A DNA stretch of 64,000 nt from Arthrobacter sp. 35W (GCF_000482545.1 NZ_KI519454.1:868001-932000), one strand, 5' to 3'; shown: positions 18,860 to 28,548, numbered from the stretch's first letter. Translations and numbers: made by a program. The notes: generated from the sequence alone by a model not told the origin.

Positions 18860-21553
18860 TTAGAGCAGCACGCCCTGGCCGTTGTCCAGCCCAAAGGCCT
18901 CGGCCTCGACGACGGACGGCGCCGCCGTCGGCCTGGCCTTGCCGGAGCCGGCGCCAAACCCGTCAAGCCCGCCGGGACCAGCAGAACCCGGACCAGCAGA
19001 ACCCGGACCAGTCGACCCGGGACCCGAGGACCCCGGCCCCGAAGAGCCGGGACCAGCCGATCCCGTCCCGGTGTCCACACTCGGCCCGAGGATGTCGATG
19101 CTCTGCGCCAGGGCAATGCCGGATCCGTCGCGGCGGCCGTGTTCGGTGGGCAGGGCGCGGACGACGCCGTTGGCGGCGCTGGCCTTGGCCGGACCGTGGC
19201 CGGCCCAGGCGAGCAGCAGTGTGTCCTCGCCCTTGAGGAAGCGGTGGGCGCGGACGCCAGCCGTGGCACGGCCCTTGGCCGGGTATTCCTCGAAGGCCGT
19301 GACCTTGGCGCTGCCGGTGTTGGTGCCGGGCAGGGCGTCGGTGGCACCGGCAATGGTGACGACGACGGCGTCGGGATCGTTCGGAGAGACGACGTTGAAG
19401 CTGATCACTGTGTCGCCGGCCGCGAGCTTGATGCCCGCCATCCCGCCGGCGGTGCGGCCTTGGGGGCGGACGGCGGAACCGGGGAAGTGCAGCAGCTGTC
19501 CGGTGGCGGTGGTGAACACCAGCTCATCGTCGTCCCCCGCCGGTGCGGCGCCGATGACGCGGTCCTTGCCCTTGAGCGTGATGTACTCCCAGTCGTCCCG
19601 GTTCAGCGGGTAGTCGGGAGTGACGCGCTTGACGACGCCGTCGGCCGTTCCAACGGCCAGCACCGTGTTCAACGCGGCGAAGGCAATAAGCGTCTCGCCC
19701 TTGGCCAGGGTGATGAACTCCTTGGCGGGGACGCCGCCGGCCAGGTTGGGCAGGGCCGCGGTGGGCGGCAGCAGGGGCATGTCCACGACCTGCAGGCGCA
19801 GCATGCGCCCGAGGGAGGTGAGTGCACCGATCTCCGCCCGGGCGCTGGTGCGCACTACGGAGCGGAAGATGTCGTGCCTGGTGCGGCCGCCGGTCTCCGC
19901 CAGGGGCTCGGCGTTGGCGGTGCGGGCGATCTGCCCCGACGCCGTCAGGACCACCCAGCAGGGATCGTCGGCGATCTCCAGGGCGAGGGGAGCGGCCTTG
20001 CCCTTGACGCCGGCGGCGGCTCCCGCGGCGAGGGCCTTGGCCACCGACGGCGACACGGCCTCGGATTCGAGCAGGACGGTCCGGCGCGGGGTGGCGTATT
20101 TGTCGGCGATGGCGCCCAGCTCGCTGGAGACCAGCCCACGCAGGCGCGGTTCGGAGGACAGGATGGCCTCCAGCTCGGCGATGTCGCGGAGTAGTTCCTC
20201 CTGCTCCTTCTCCAGCTCGATGCGGGAGAAGCGGGTGAGCTGGCGCAGGCGCAGCTCGAGGATGTGGTTGGCCTGGATCTCGGAGAGGTCGTAGATGGAC
20301 ATCAGGCGTTCGCGGGCGGCCGCCGTCTCATCGGAGGACCTGATGATCTGGATGACCTCGTCGATGTCGACAATGGCGATCAACAGACCCTGGACCAGGT
20401 GCAGGCGGTCCTTCTTCTTGCCCAGGCGGAAGGCGGTGCGGCGGCGGACCACATTGAGGCGGTGGGCCACGTAGACGCGCAGCAGCTCCCGCAGGCCCAG
20501 CGTCTGCGGCTGGCCGTCCACCAGGGCGACGTTGTTGATGCCGAAGGAATCCTCCATGGGGGAGTACCTGTACAGCTGCTGCAGCACGGCGTTGGGGTTG
20601 AAGCCGTTCTTGATCTCGATGACCAGGCGCAGCCCGTGGTTGCGGTCGGTGAGGTCCACGATGTCCGAGATGCCGGCGAGCTTCTTGGAGGTGACGGCGT
20701 CCTTGATCTTCTCGATCACCTTTTCCGGGCCCACCATGTACGGGAGCTCGGTGACCACCAGACCGGTGCGGCGGGCGGTCAGCTGCTCCACCTCCACCTT
20801 GGCGCGGGTCTTGAAAGAGCCGCGTCCCGTGGCGTAGGCGTCGCGGATGCCGGCCAGGCCCACGATGCGCCCACCGGTGGGCAGGTCCGGGCCGGGGATG
20901 AAGCCCATGATGTCCTCGAGGGTGGCCTCGGGGAATTCGATCAGGTGCCGCGCGGCGGCGATGACCTCGCCGAGGTTGTGCGGGGCCATGTTGGTGGCCA
21001 TGCCGACGGCGATGCCCGTGGTGCCGTTGACCAGCAGGTTGGGGAAGGCGGCGGGGAGGACCTCGGGCTGGGTCAGCTGGTTGTCGTAGTTGGGGACGAA
21101 GTCCACCACGTCTTCATCGAGATTGTCCGTCAGGGACAGGGCGGAGGCAGCCAGGCGGGCCTCGGTGTAGCGGGAGGCGGCGGGGCCGTCGTCGAGCGAG
21201 CCGAAGTTGCCGTGGCCGTCGATCAGCGGCAGGCGCAGGGAGAAGTCCTGGGCCATGCGGACCATGGCGTCGTAGATGGCTGAATCGCCGTGGGGGTGGA
21301 GCTTTCCCATGACCTCGCCCACCACGCGGGCGCTCTTGACGTGGCCCTTGTCCGGGCGCAGTCCCATCTCACTCATCATGTAGAGGATGCGCCGCTGGAC
21401 GGGCTTGAGCCCATCGCGGGCGTCGGGGAGGGCGCGGGAGTAGATCACCGAGTAGGCGTACTCCAGGAATGAACCTTCCATTTCCTGGGTCACATCAATG
21501 TCGACGATGTTTTCCGTGAAGTTCGCCTCTGCCGGTGGTTGCCGTTTGGCCAT
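18860..21553 (-). CDS. parC: DNA topoisomerase IV subunit A (GyrA/ParC family)
   Basis: DNA-cleaving subunit of a type IIA topoisomerase, 897 residues. The catalytic Tyr is Y129 in [11 protein letters not shown]. The quinolone-resistance-determining region reads [18 protein letters not shown] with Ser91 and Asp95, the usual drug-sensitive residues. The C-terminal beta-pinwheel follows, with repeats such as [12 protein letters not shown] and [13 protein letters not shown] and an incomplete GyrA-box, as expected for ParC. Residues 831-860 are six copies of a G-S-x-G-P unit, then a conserved-looking tail ending [15 protein letters not shown] lies about 12 nt before the ATG. The partner is parE at 3384-5504. 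Confidence 0.9.
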   Translation of the reverse strand: MAKRQPPAEANFTENIVDIDVTQEMEGSFLEYAYSVIYSRALPDARDGLKPVQRRILYMMSEMGLRPDKGHVKSARVVGEVMGKLHPHGDSAIYDAMVRMAQDFSLRLPLIDGHGNFGSLDDGPAASRYTEARLAASALSLTDNLDEDVVDFVPNYDNQLTQPEVLPAAFPNLLVNGTTGIAVGMATNMAPHNLGEVIAAARHLIEFPEATLEDIMGFIPGPDLPTGGRIVGLAGIRDAYATGRGSFKTRAKVEVEQLTARRTGLVVTELPYMVGPEKVIEKIKDAVTSKKLAGISDIVDLTDRNHGLRLVIEIKNGFNPNAVLQQLYRYSPMEDSFGINNVALVDGQPQTLGLRELLRVYVAHRLNVVRRRTAFRLGKKKDRLHLVQGLLIAIVDIDEVIQIIRSSDETAAARERLMSIYDLSEIQANHILELRLRQLTRFSRIELEKEQEELLRDIAELEAILSSEPRLRGLVSSELGAIADKYATPRRTVLLESEAVSPSVAKALAAGAAAGVKGKAAPLALEIADDPCWVVLTASGQIARTANAEPLAETGGRTRHDIFRSVVRTSARAEIGALTSLGRMLRLQVVDMPLLPPTAALPNLAGGVPAKEFITLAKGETLIAFAALNTVLAVGTADGVVKRVTPDYPLNRDDWEYITLKGKDRVIGAAPAGDDDELVFTTATGQLLHFPGSAVRPQGRTAGGMAGIKLAAGDTVISFNVVSPNDPDAVVVTIAGATDALPGTNTGSAKVTAFEEYPAKGRATAGVRAHRFLKGEDTLLLAWAGHGPAKASAANGVVRALPTEHGRRDGSGIALAQSIDILGPSVDTGTGSAGPGSSGPGSSGPGSTGPGSAGPGSAGPGGLDGFGAGSGKARPTAAPSVVEAEAFGLDNGQGVLL
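18974..19063 (-). repeat. 15-bp tandem repeat in parC coding for (GSxGP)6
   Basis: Six consecutive 15-bp units encode G-S-[AST]-G-P near the C-terminus of the topoisomerase subunit. Third-position changes between the units indicate the array is not brand new. Confidence 0.9.
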
Positions 21554-21648
21554 GGTGAGTAAAGCGTCCTTTTGCTATTGAATTCTTGCCATCAAACCTG
21601 AGTCCCTGCTGCGCACCCCATCTGGGCGGTGCCTGCGCATCAAGTAGG

Positions 21649-21654
21649 TACAGT
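21649..21654 (+). promoter_or_regulatory. Leaderless-type -10 (TACAGT) of the GNAT/acyl-CoA synthetase gene
   Basis: TACAGT, six nt before the ATG at 21661, with no Shine-Dalgarno. Confidence 0.5.
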
Positions 21655-21660
21655 GATTCT

Positions 21661-24336
21661 ATGGTGAATCACCGACAGGCCGGGGCATACCCGCACCACT
21701 GGGAGGCCGACGTCGTGCTCCGGGACGGTGCAACCGCCCATCTGCGCCCGCTGACGGCGGATGACGCCGAGGGGCTGCAGGCCTTCCACATGGCGCAGTC
21801 GCAGAACTCCATCTACCTGCGGTTCTTCACCTTCAAGGCCAAGCTGACGCCCAAGGAAGTGCGCAGGTTCACAGAGCTTGACTACAACGACCGGGTGGCG
21901 CTGGTCATCACCCGGGGCGGGGAGATCATCGGCGTCGGCCGCTACGACCGCCTGGACAATCCCGCCGAGGCCGAGGTTGCCTTCAACATCGCGGATCCGC
22001 ACCAGGGCCGTGGCCTGGGGTCCGTTCTGCTGGAGCACCTGGCCGCCGCCGCCCGGGAGAACGGGATCAGCAAGTTCACCGCGGAGATCCTGCCGGAGAA
22101 CCGCAAGATGCTCTCCGTCTTCTCCGACGCCGGCTATGAGGTGCACCGGCACTTCGACGACGGCGTGGTGTCCCTCGCGTTCGACATCGACCCCACCGAG
22201 AAGTCCAAGGCGGTGATGGAATCCCGCGAGCACCGCGCCGAGGCCCGCAGCGTGGCCTCTCTGGTGGCGCCGCGCTCCGTGGCGGTCATCGGGGCCAGCC
22301 GGCGCTGGGGGAGCGTGGGCCAGCAGCTGCTGGAGCACATTGTGGAGGGACGGTTCACCGGCGGCGTGTTCGCCGTCAACCCCGAGGCGCTGGAAGTGGC
22401 CGGCATGATGCCCTATGCCAGCATCGCGGAGGTGCCGGGGCCCGTGGATCTGGCGGTCATCGCCGTCCCCTATGACGAGGTGCCGGCCGTGGTGTCGGCC
22501 TGCGGGGCCGCGGGGGTGCGCGGCCTGCTGGTGGTGACGGCCGGGTTTGCCGACGACGGCGAACGCGGGCTCGCGCGCCAGCGTGCCCTGGTGCGCCAAG
22601 CCCGGGCCAACGGCATGCGCGTGGTCGGCCCGGCGTCCCTGGGGCTGGTCAACACGCTGCCGGAGGTGTCCCTGAACGCGTCCATGGCACCGTCCATGCC
22701 GCGCCCCGGAGGACTGGGGCTGTTCAGCCAGTCCTCGGCCATCGGCGTCGCGCTCTATGCCGCCGCCAGCCGCCGCGGTGTGGGCCTGTCCACGATGCTC
22801 TCCGCCGGCAACCGTGCCGACGTCTCCGGCAATGACCTGATGCAGTACTGGGAGGATGATGAGGCCACGCGCGCCTGCGCCCTCTATCTGGAGTCCTTTG
22901 GCAACCCCCGCAAGTTCTCCCGCATCTCGCGCCGGCTGGCCCGCAGCAAGCCGGTGATCGTGGCCAAGTCGGACATGATGGGGCTGCGCCTGCCGCCAGG
23001 GCACGCCGTCCGCACCACCCAGGCGCCCGCCGGGGCGCTGGACGCGATGCTGCGCCAGGCCGGCGTCATCCGCGTGGCCACCGTGGAGGCGCTCGCGGAC
23101 GTCGCGCAGATCGTGGCCGGGCAGCCGCTGCCCACCGGGCCGGGGGTGGTCGTCTTCAGCAACTCCCTGGCTCTGGGCCGCGTGGTGGCCGACGCCGCCG
23201 AATCCGCCGGGCTGCGCATCGAGGCGATAGTGGCGGACCTTTCCCTGGACACCGGCCAGTCCGTGGCCCTGCCCGCCCTGCGCCGCCAGCTGCTGGCACA
23301 GCTTTCCAGTGAAAGCGTCCACTCCGCAGTGGTCACGCTGCTGCCCGCCGTCGGATTGAGCGTGGAGTCCATTGCCACTGTGCTGTACGAGTGTTCCCAG
23401 GCCGCCGGCAAGCCCATCCTCGCCGTCTTCACGGGCATCCTGGACCCGAATGTCCACGTGGAGGGGCTGCTGGCCGGCGGCCTGCCCTGCTACTCAAACC
23501 CCGGCACCGCCGTGGCCGCGCTCGCCGCCGTCGTCCGCTATGGGGAATGGCTGGCCCAGCCCGCGCCCACCTTCGATCCGCCGGCCGGCGTGGACGTGAG
23601 CGCTGCCGCCGCGGAGCTGGAGGCGTTGATGGACGACGTCGATGCGGACGATCTGGTGCCGCTGGACGCCGGCGCGGCGCAGAGCCTGCTGGCGCACTAT
23701 GGCATCCAGGTGCTGGAGTCGGTGCCGTTTGCCAGCGACGACGACGCCGTCGCCACGGCCGGGCGCCTGGGCTGGCCGGTGGCGCTGAAGACCACCGATG
23801 CGGCCCTGCGGCACCGGCTGGACTTGGGCGGCGTGCGGCTGAACATTGAGGACGAGGCCTCGCTGCGCCGCAACATTGCCAGCATGCGCAAGCTCCTGGC
23901 CCCCTACGGTGCCGTGGCCCTGGAGGTGCAGACCATGGCCGAGGTGGGGCAGTCGTGCACGCTGCGGGCCATCGAGGATGCCCTGCTGGGTCCCGTGGTC
24001 TCCTTCGGCCTGGCCGGAGACGCCGTCAATCTTCTGGACGATTGGTCCCACCGTGTGCCGCCGCTCTCGACGGCGGATGCGGCCGAGCTGGTCCGCTCGC
24101 CGCAGGCGGCCCGGAAGCTCTTCGGCTACCAGGGCCTGCCCGCGGTGAATGTGGCGGCGTTGGAGGATCTGGTGGCCCGCGTGGCGCTGCTGAAGGATGA
24201 GCATCCCCAGGTGGCGCTGGTGGAGTTCAACCCGGTGCTGGTGGGTCCGCGCACGCTGACCATCCTGTCCGCCGATGTGCGCATCGCCAATCCGGCCCGG
24301 CGCACCGACAGTGCGCGGCGGGCGATGATCTCCTAG
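21661..24336 (+). CDS. GNAT acetyltransferase fused to an NDP-forming acyl-CoA synthetase-like protein
   Basis: An 891-residue Pat-type protein. The N-terminal GNAT domain (about 15-180) has the acetyl-CoA loop DPHQGRGLGSVLL. A CoA-binding domain follows (APRSVAVIGASRRWGSVGQQ, about 200), then succinyl-CoA-ligase-like domains and a C-terminal ATP-grasp domain (about 660-880). In Pat/PatZ enzymes the synthetase part is an inactive sensor and the GNAT part acetylates lysines of metabolic enzymes. The S-H-T-G motif that holds the phosphohistidine in active synthetases is not apparent: the region before RQAGVIRV reads HAVRTTQAPAGALDAML. The start at 21661 is chosen over an upstream in-frame one because of the promoter just before it and because the GNAT domain begins soon after. 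Confidence 0.9.
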   Translation: MVNHRQAGAYPHHWEADVVLRDGATAHLRPLTADDAEGLQAFHMAQSQNSIYLRFFTFKAKLTPKEVRRFTELDYNDRVALVITRGGEIIGVGRYDRLDNPAEAEVAFNIADPHQGRGLGSVLLEHLAAAARENGISKFTAEILPENRKMLSVFSDAGYEVHRHFDDGVVSLAFDIDPTEKSKAVMESREHRAEARSVASLVAPRSVAVIGASRRWGSVGQQLLEHIVEGRFTGGVFAVNPEALEVAGMMPYASIAEVPGPVDLAVIAVPYDEVPAVVSACGAAGVRGLLVVTAGFADDGERGLARQRALVRQARANGMRVVGPASLGLVNTLPEVSLNASMAPSMPRPGGLGLFSQSSAIGVALYAAASRRGVGLSTMLSAGNRADVSGNDLMQYWEDDEATRACALYLESFGNPRKFSRISRRLARSKPVIVAKSDMMGLRLPPGHAVRTTQAPAGALDAMLRQAGVIRVATVEALADVAQIVAGQPLPTGPGVVVFSNSLALGRVVADAAESAGLRIEAIVADLSLDTGQSVALPALRRQLLAQLSSESVHSAVVTLLPAVGLSVESIATVLYECSQAAGKPILAVFTGILDPNVHVEGLLAGGLPCYSNPGTAVAALAAVVRYGEWLAQPAPTFDPPAGVDVSAAAAELEALMDDVDADDLVPLDAGAAQSLLAHYGIQVLESVPFASDDDAVATAGRLGWPVALKTTDAALRHRLDLGGVRLNIEDEASLRRNIASMRKLLAPYGAVALEVQTMAEVGQSCTLRAIEDALLGPVVSFGLAGDAVNLLDDWSHRVPPLSTADAAELVRSPQAARKLFGYQGLPAVNVAALEDLVARVALLKDEHPQVALVEFNPVLVGPRTLTILSADVRIANPARRTDSARRAMIS

Positions 24337-24393
24337 ACCGCTCGGGCGCCCGGGTTGTCCACAAGCCGGTTCGCGCGGCGGGGGCGCATCTGC

Positions 24394-24399
24394 GAAAAT
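24394..24399 (+). promoter_or_regulatory. Leaderless-type -10 (GAAAAT) of the DUF5998 gene
   Basis: GAAAAT, six nt before the ATG at 24406. Confidence 0.35.
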
Positions 24400-24405
24400 G
24401 GGGCC

Positions 24406-25089
24406 ATGAACACCTACGGCGCTGCCACCCACCAGCACACCAACGGGCGTGCCCTGGACGCTGCCCTGCAGCGCGCGGGCTTCTACCCCCTGCTGGTCTC
24501 CGATGTGGTCAACGACGCCTTGGACGGCCGCGAACCGCTCTCGCACCTGGTGCACCTGGAGACGCATTTCGACAGGACCGAGGTGCACCGCCACATCACC
24601 GTGCTGGTGCTCACCCACGACATGCTGGTGATCACCCACGTGGACGACCAGCAGTTGGATGAGGCGGGGGAGCAGATGGTGGCGCAGGTGTCCACGGAGT
24701 CCGTTCCCGTGGCGCAGATCCGCTCTGTGGTGCTCAGCTACCTGTACTCGCAGCCGCAGAACTACAAGCCCTCGGACCCGGTCCGCGAGCTCACGCTCTC
24801 CATCGCGTGGTCCGGCGGCCAGCGTCTGGACCTGGGCCCGGCGGGCTGCGCTGATCCGCAGTGCGATGCCGACCACGGCTACAGCGGCACCATTGCCCAG
24901 GAGGACATCGCCCTGCGCATCAGTGCTGAGGCCGATGGCCTGCAGGCGGTCCAGGATGCCAAGTCCTTCGCCCGTGCGCTGCGTGCGGCCAACACCTCCA
25001 GCGCGGCCGCCCCCGCCGTCCACGAGGACGTTCGGCCCAAGCTGCCCCCCTTTGGCGCCCGTCTGGGCCGCGGATCGTCGCGGCGCTAG
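24406..25089 (+). CDS. DUF5998 family protein
   Basis: A 227-residue soluble protein matching the actinobacterial DUF5998 pattern: an N-terminal segment ALQRAGFYPLLVSDVVNDAL, a central HRHITVLVLTHDMLVITHVD and the C-x-D-P-x-C-D-x-D-H-G-Y segment near residue 150, which could hold a metal. Function unknown. The ATG at 24406 has a GAAAAT box six nt upstream. The phosphodiesterase-like gene begins 4 nt after its stop, so the two are co-transcribed. Confidence 0.8.
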   Translation: MNTYGAATHQHTNGRALDAALQRAGFYPLLVSDVVNDALDGREPLSHLVHLETHFDRTEVHRHITVLVLTHDMLVITHVDDQQLDEAGEQMVAQVSTESVPVAQIRSVVLSYLYSQPQNYKPSDPVRELTLSIAWSGGQRLDLGPAGCADPQCDADHGYSGTIAQEDIALRISAEADGLQAVQDAKSFARALRAANTSSAAAPAVHEDVRPKLPPFGARLGRGSSRR

Positions 25090-25093
25090 GACC

Positions 25094-26302
25094 ATGTCCC
25101 TTGATGCACAGCCGGCGCTCCCGGCTGCCCCGGGCTACGGCCACGCGTCCATTGCCGATGTCCTGACCAGCAGCGCCGCAGCCGCCGGCGCCCCGGGTTT
25201 CGCCAATACGCTGCAGCTGCCCAACGCCCCGCGCGTTTGCGTGGTGCTTGTCGATGGCCTCGGCAAGGCGCTGCTCAAGCAGCGCGCCGCCCACGCGCCC
25301 TTCCTGCGCGGTGTGCTGGGCTCCGACGGCGGACGGCATCCGGCCACCATCAGCTCGGCCTTCCCCTCGACGACGGCGACCTCGCTCACCTCCCTGGGCA
25401 CCGGCGTCGCGCCCGGACTGCACGGCATGGTGGGCTACGACGTGCTGGATCCGGACCAGGACAAGGTGGTCAACCTGCTGGGCCATTGGGACCCGGGGGT
25501 GGATCCGCTGCGCTGGCAGCCGTACCCCACGGTGTTTGAACGTCTGGACGGGCACCTGCCCAGCACCACCATCAGCCTGCCGAAGTTCGCCTCCTCGCCC
25601 ATGACCCGGGCGGCCCTGCGCGGGAGCACCTTCGTCGGTGCCGCCACTGCCCACGCCCGCACCGAGGCGGCGGCGGAGCAGATGGCCGCGCACAAGAACA
25701 TGCTCATGTACTTCTACTGGGCCGAGCTGGACAAGGCGGGGCACGCCCATGGCAGCAGTTCTGCGCAGTGGGAGCACCAGCTGGAAGAGCTTGACGCCGC
25801 CGTGAAGCGGCTGGCCACACAGCTGCCCGCCGATACGCTGCTGCTGCTCACGGCGGACCACGGCATGGTGGACGTTGCGGCCAGCGCCCGCGTTGACTAT
25901 TCCGCGCACCCGGAGCTGGTGGCCGGTGTGCGGCACACGGCGGGGGAGCCGCGCATGGTGCACCTGTACCTGGAGCCGGACGCCGGCGAGGCCGTCCGCG
26001 ATGCCCTGGTGGCGGCCTGGCTGGCCCGCTTCGGCAACAAGGCCTGGGTGCTCACCCGTGCGCAGGCCATTGCCGCGGGCTTCTTCGGCCCCGAGGTGCG
26101 CCCCGAGGTGGCCGGCCGGATCGGTGATGTGCTGATCGCCGCCCGCGAGCCGATCGCGTTCTACGACACGCGCAGGGTGAACCCCTCGGCGCTGGAGGTG
26201 GTGGGCCAGCATGGCTCGATCACCCGGGCCGAGCGGGAGGTGCCGCTGCTGCAGATCCCCGTGTCCGGGGCGGGCCGCGCCACGGGCCGCAAACGCCGCT
26301 AA
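25094..26302 (+). CDS. Alkaline phosphatase superfamily protein (nucleotide pyrophosphatase/phosphodiesterase type)
   Basis: A 402-residue type I phosphodiesterase-like enzyme. The metal-binding and nucleophile residues can be seen: VVLVDGLG (first Asp, about residue 55), SSAFPSTTATSLTSLGTG with the candidate Thr nucleophile, YWAELDKAGHAHG (Asp and His) and LTADHGMVDV (Asp and His). No signal peptide or membrane segment is evident, so it is probably cytoplasmic. It would hydrolyse phosphodiester or phosphomonoester bonds of an unknown small molecule. It is coupled to the DUF5998 gene and ends next to a perfect 64-bp palindrome. Confidence 0.87.
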   Translation: MSLDAQPALPAAPGYGHASIADVLTSSAAAAGAPGFANTLQLPNAPRVCVVLVDGLGKALLKQRAAHAPFLRGVLGSDGGRHPATISSAFPSTTATSLTSLGTGVAPGLHGMVGYDVLDPDQDKVVNLLGHWDPGVDPLRWQPYPTVFERLDGHLPSTTISLPKFASSPMTRAALRGSTFVGAATAHARTEAAAEQMAAHKNMLMYFYWAELDKAGHAHGSSSAQWEHQLEELDAAVKRLATQLPADTLLLLTADHGMVDVAASARVDYSAHPELVAGVRHTAGEPRMVHLYLEPDAGEAVRDALVAAWLARFGNKAWVLTRAQAIAAGFFGPEVRPEVAGRIGDVLIAAREPIAFYDTRRVNPSALEVVGQHGSITRAEREVPLLQIPVSGAGRATGRKRR

Positions 26303-26306
26303 AGAC

Positions 26307-26370
26307 TCATCTGTGCAACAGTAAACGCTCGAAACCGGCCGGTTTCGAGCGTTTACTGTTGCACAGATGA
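26307..26370. repeat. Perfect 64-bp palindrome between convergent genes
   Basis: Arms of 32 nt (26307-26338 and 26339-26370) are fully complementary with no loop, centred on CCGGCCGG. It starts 5 nt after the phosphodiesterase-like gene and ends 5 nt before the stop of sepH. It could end transcription from both sides, but its length and loopless form are unusual for a terminator. Confidence 0.95.
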
Positions 26371-26374
26371 AGGG

Positions 26375-27802
26375 TTAGTCGCCCTTGGTGCCGAAGACGA
26401 TCTCGTCCCAGCTGGGCACGGAGGAGCGTTTTGCCTTGGCCGGGGGCTTGCGCTCCAGCCGGGCCGCCGCCTCGGAGGCAACGGGGCCCGGTCCGGGGAG
26501 GTCTGCGGCGGGAGGCGCATCGACGACGTCGACGGCGGCAGTGGTCGGTCCGGTGGTGGTGGGCACCTCGGCATCAACCGACGACGACACCGGTGCCAGC
26601 GGAGGAGCCGCCGAAATGCGGATTTCACGCGTCTCGGTGCTGACCTCGTGCAGGGCAATGCTGCTGTCCTCTTCGGGCAGCCGCGGCGCCAGGCTCAGCA
26701 GCGGGAAGCTGCGGGCCGGGCGGGCCGTCGGCTCCTGCGGGAAGGCGTCGACGGCGGCTGTCCCGGCGATGTCGGCACCGCCGTCGGGGCCGGCTGATCC
26801 ATCGGCTGCCTCGTCGGCGGTGCCAGGCTCGGCCAAAGCTGCTTCAGCGGCGTCCGTGGACTGGGCGCCTCCAGCGGCGGGTGCCGCGGCGTCGTCGGCG
26901 GCCAGCCAGGGGCGCATGGGGGCCTCGGGCGTGCTCTGTGCCAGCATCAGTGCCAAAGCGTCATCCTCGTCCTCATCGACGCCCAGGCGCTGTCCACGGC
27001 GGGCGCGGAGCATGTCCAGCAGGCTGCTGGCACGTTCGGCTTCTCTGGACGCGGCGCCGGCGGCGCCGGCGGCACCGGCGGATCCGGGGACGCCGCCGTT
27101 CTCGCCGTCGGTCTCAATGTCAAAGGGGCGGTCCGCCACGGCCGCGAGGCGGCGTGCCGGCACGGGCCCGTCCAGGGGATCCAGCTCGCTGAGCTGCTGG
27201 GCCCAGCGGTTGGTGTTGGCCAGGGTGCGGCGGCTGGCGTTGAAGATCCACTGGGCCGGTGCGGGCTCGCCAATGCTGGCGGCGGCACCGCCCTGGCCGG
27301 GATCGAAGGATGCGGTGACGGCCCAGGTGCCGTCGAGCCGGCGCCAGGCGTCCCAGACCACAGTGGCCGGGTCGATGCCAAAGGCGGCCAGGCGGTGGTT
27401 GACCATTTCGTCAAGGCTGGCGGGGTTCTCGCCAAAGGCTGACCGGTAGCCGTCATGTCCGGGCAGGGCAGCCTGGACCTGGACGCGGCGCGCCTGCATG
27501 GCAATGTGGTCGCGCTCGGCCAGCACCGGGCCCTCGTAGCGCTGCACCTGCGCCAGCGGCAGTCCGGAGGAGGCGGCCACGGACTCGGCGGAGGCGCCGG
27601 CGCGGATCTGCGTCTGGATCTCCCGCGGCGACAGGCGTGTGCCCACCTTGCTGGCGGGCAGCGACGCGGCCCTGTTGGGGGTTCTGGAGGACGCGACCTT
27701 CAGGGCCTCGTCGATGCGAAGCCGGTAGATCTCACCGCCGGTTCCACTGAGGAGCAGATGTTCGCCATCGTCGTGGACACCCACCAACCGTAGATCCTGC
27801 AT
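26375..27802 (-). CDS. sepH: Septation protein SepH
   Basis: A 475-residue actinobacterial cell-division regulator that stimulates FtsZ assembly (known from Streptomyces and Mycobacterium). The N-terminal domain (about 1-215; MQDLRLVGVHDDGEHLLL, SPREIQTQIRAGAS, GYRSAFGENPASLDEMVNHR) is the conserved DUF3071 part and contains the helix-turn-helix-like segment. The rest is a long disordered Ala/Pro/Asp-rich region, ending in KRSSVPSWDEIVFGTKGD, a tail that is also conserved in the family. The ATG at 27802 follows GGAGGG at 4 nt. An inverted repeat at 27818-27840 overlaps the likely promoter region. Confidence 0.92.
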   Translation of the reverse strand: MQDLRLVGVHDDGEHLLLSGTGGEIYRLRIDEALKVASSRTPNRAASLPASKVGTRLSPREIQTQIRAGASAESVAASSGLPLAQVQRYEGPVLAERDHIAMQARRVQVQAALPGHDGYRSAFGENPASLDEMVNHRLAAFGIDPATVVWDAWRRLDGTWAVTASFDPGQGGAAASIGEPAPAQWIFNASRRTLANTNRWAQQLSELDPLDGPVPARRLAAVADRPFDIETDGENGGVPGSAGAAGAAGAASREAERASSLLDMLRARRGQRLGVDEDEDDALALMLAQSTPEAPMRPWLAADDAAAPAAGGAQSTDAAEAALAEPGTADEAADGSAGPDGGADIAGTAAVDAFPQEPTARPARSFPLLSLAPRLPEEDSSIALHEVSTETREIRISAAPPLAPVSSSVDAEVPTTTGPTTAAVDVVDAPPAADLPGPGPVASEAAARLERKPPAKAKRSSVPSWDEIVFGTKGD

Positions 27803-27817
27803 CAAGCCCTCCAGAGT

Positions 27818-27840
27818 GTTTCGTAGTACACTGACGAAAC
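27818..27840. promoter_or_regulatory. Dyad upstream of sepH
   Basis: GTTTCGT at 27818-27824 and ACGAAAC at 27834-27840 form a perfect 7-bp inverted repeat with a 9-nt centre, 16-38 nt before the sepH start. It could be an operator over the sepH promoter. Confidence 0.4.
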
Positions 27841-27973
27841 TTTGCCATTGAACGCGTCGATTTCCTAGGACCGGGGCAGGCGTGGCGTAAAGCTGTCACG
27901 GCGATTTTGGCGGGTGTTTCCGGCCGTGGGCCGCAGGCCGGCACCGGGGTGCGGCGCCGGCCCATGGATGGAT

Positions 27974-28435
27974 CTAGGAGGCCAGTGCTGCCTTGAGCTG
28001 CTCGGGGCGGCGGGAGGATGCCAGCCAGTACGGCGTCGGATCGGAGGGATCGGTGATTTCGATCTTGACCACGGGACTGATCCAGCCGCGGATGCACAGA
28101 TAGGCCAGCCCGTTGAGCTTGGTGCCGCGCTGGGCGGTGGCGTCCTCGCCGGTGAAGGATTCCACCCTGCCGATGAACTTGCGCTCAATGTGCGCCCGGC
28201 CCACCTGGAGCGAGTCCGCGGAGACCTCGATGCGCGGGGTGGAGGTGATCAGCAGCACTGCCTGGATGGCGAAGAGCACTACGGCGGTCAGGTAGCCGGC
28301 CATCATGCTGATGGGGGCCATGACCAGGATGCCGGCGCCGGAGAGGCCGGCCACGATCAGCCAGATCCAGGGGTTCGGCCAGAGCTTCTCCGAGTAGATG
28401 GGCGCGGCGGGGGACTGCGGGGAGGCTTGGGACAT
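27974..28435 (-). CDS. DUF3093 membrane protein
   Basis: A 153-residue protein with two adjacent membrane helices (PNPWIWLIVAGLSGAGILVM and AGYLTAVVLFAIQAVLLITS, about residues 19-66), followed by a cytoplasmic domain ending YWLASSRRPEQLKAALAS. This is the actinobacterial DUF3093 layout; function unknown. The ATG at 28435 is used; the longer open frame reaches into dut and is not plausible. It is divergent from dut, from which it is separated by 127 nt, the same neighbourhood as in mycobacteria as far as I recall. Confidence 0.85.
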   Translation of the reverse strand: MSQASPQSPAAPIYSEKLWPNPWIWLIVAGLSGAGILVMAPISMMAGYLTAVVLFAIQAVLLITSTPRIEVSADSLQVGRAHIERKFIGRVESFTGEDATAQRGTKLNGLAYLCIRGWISPVVKIEITDPSDPTPYWLASSRRPEQLKAALAS

Positions 28436-28548
28436 GCTCGTAAGCTTTCCATCTTTCGCCGGTGATTTCACCTTGGCCCCTGCCGGGCAGCTCCGCTGCC
28501 ACCCAGACCACGGCAATGCGCCGGGCGTGGGCGCCAAGGTGCACCGGC

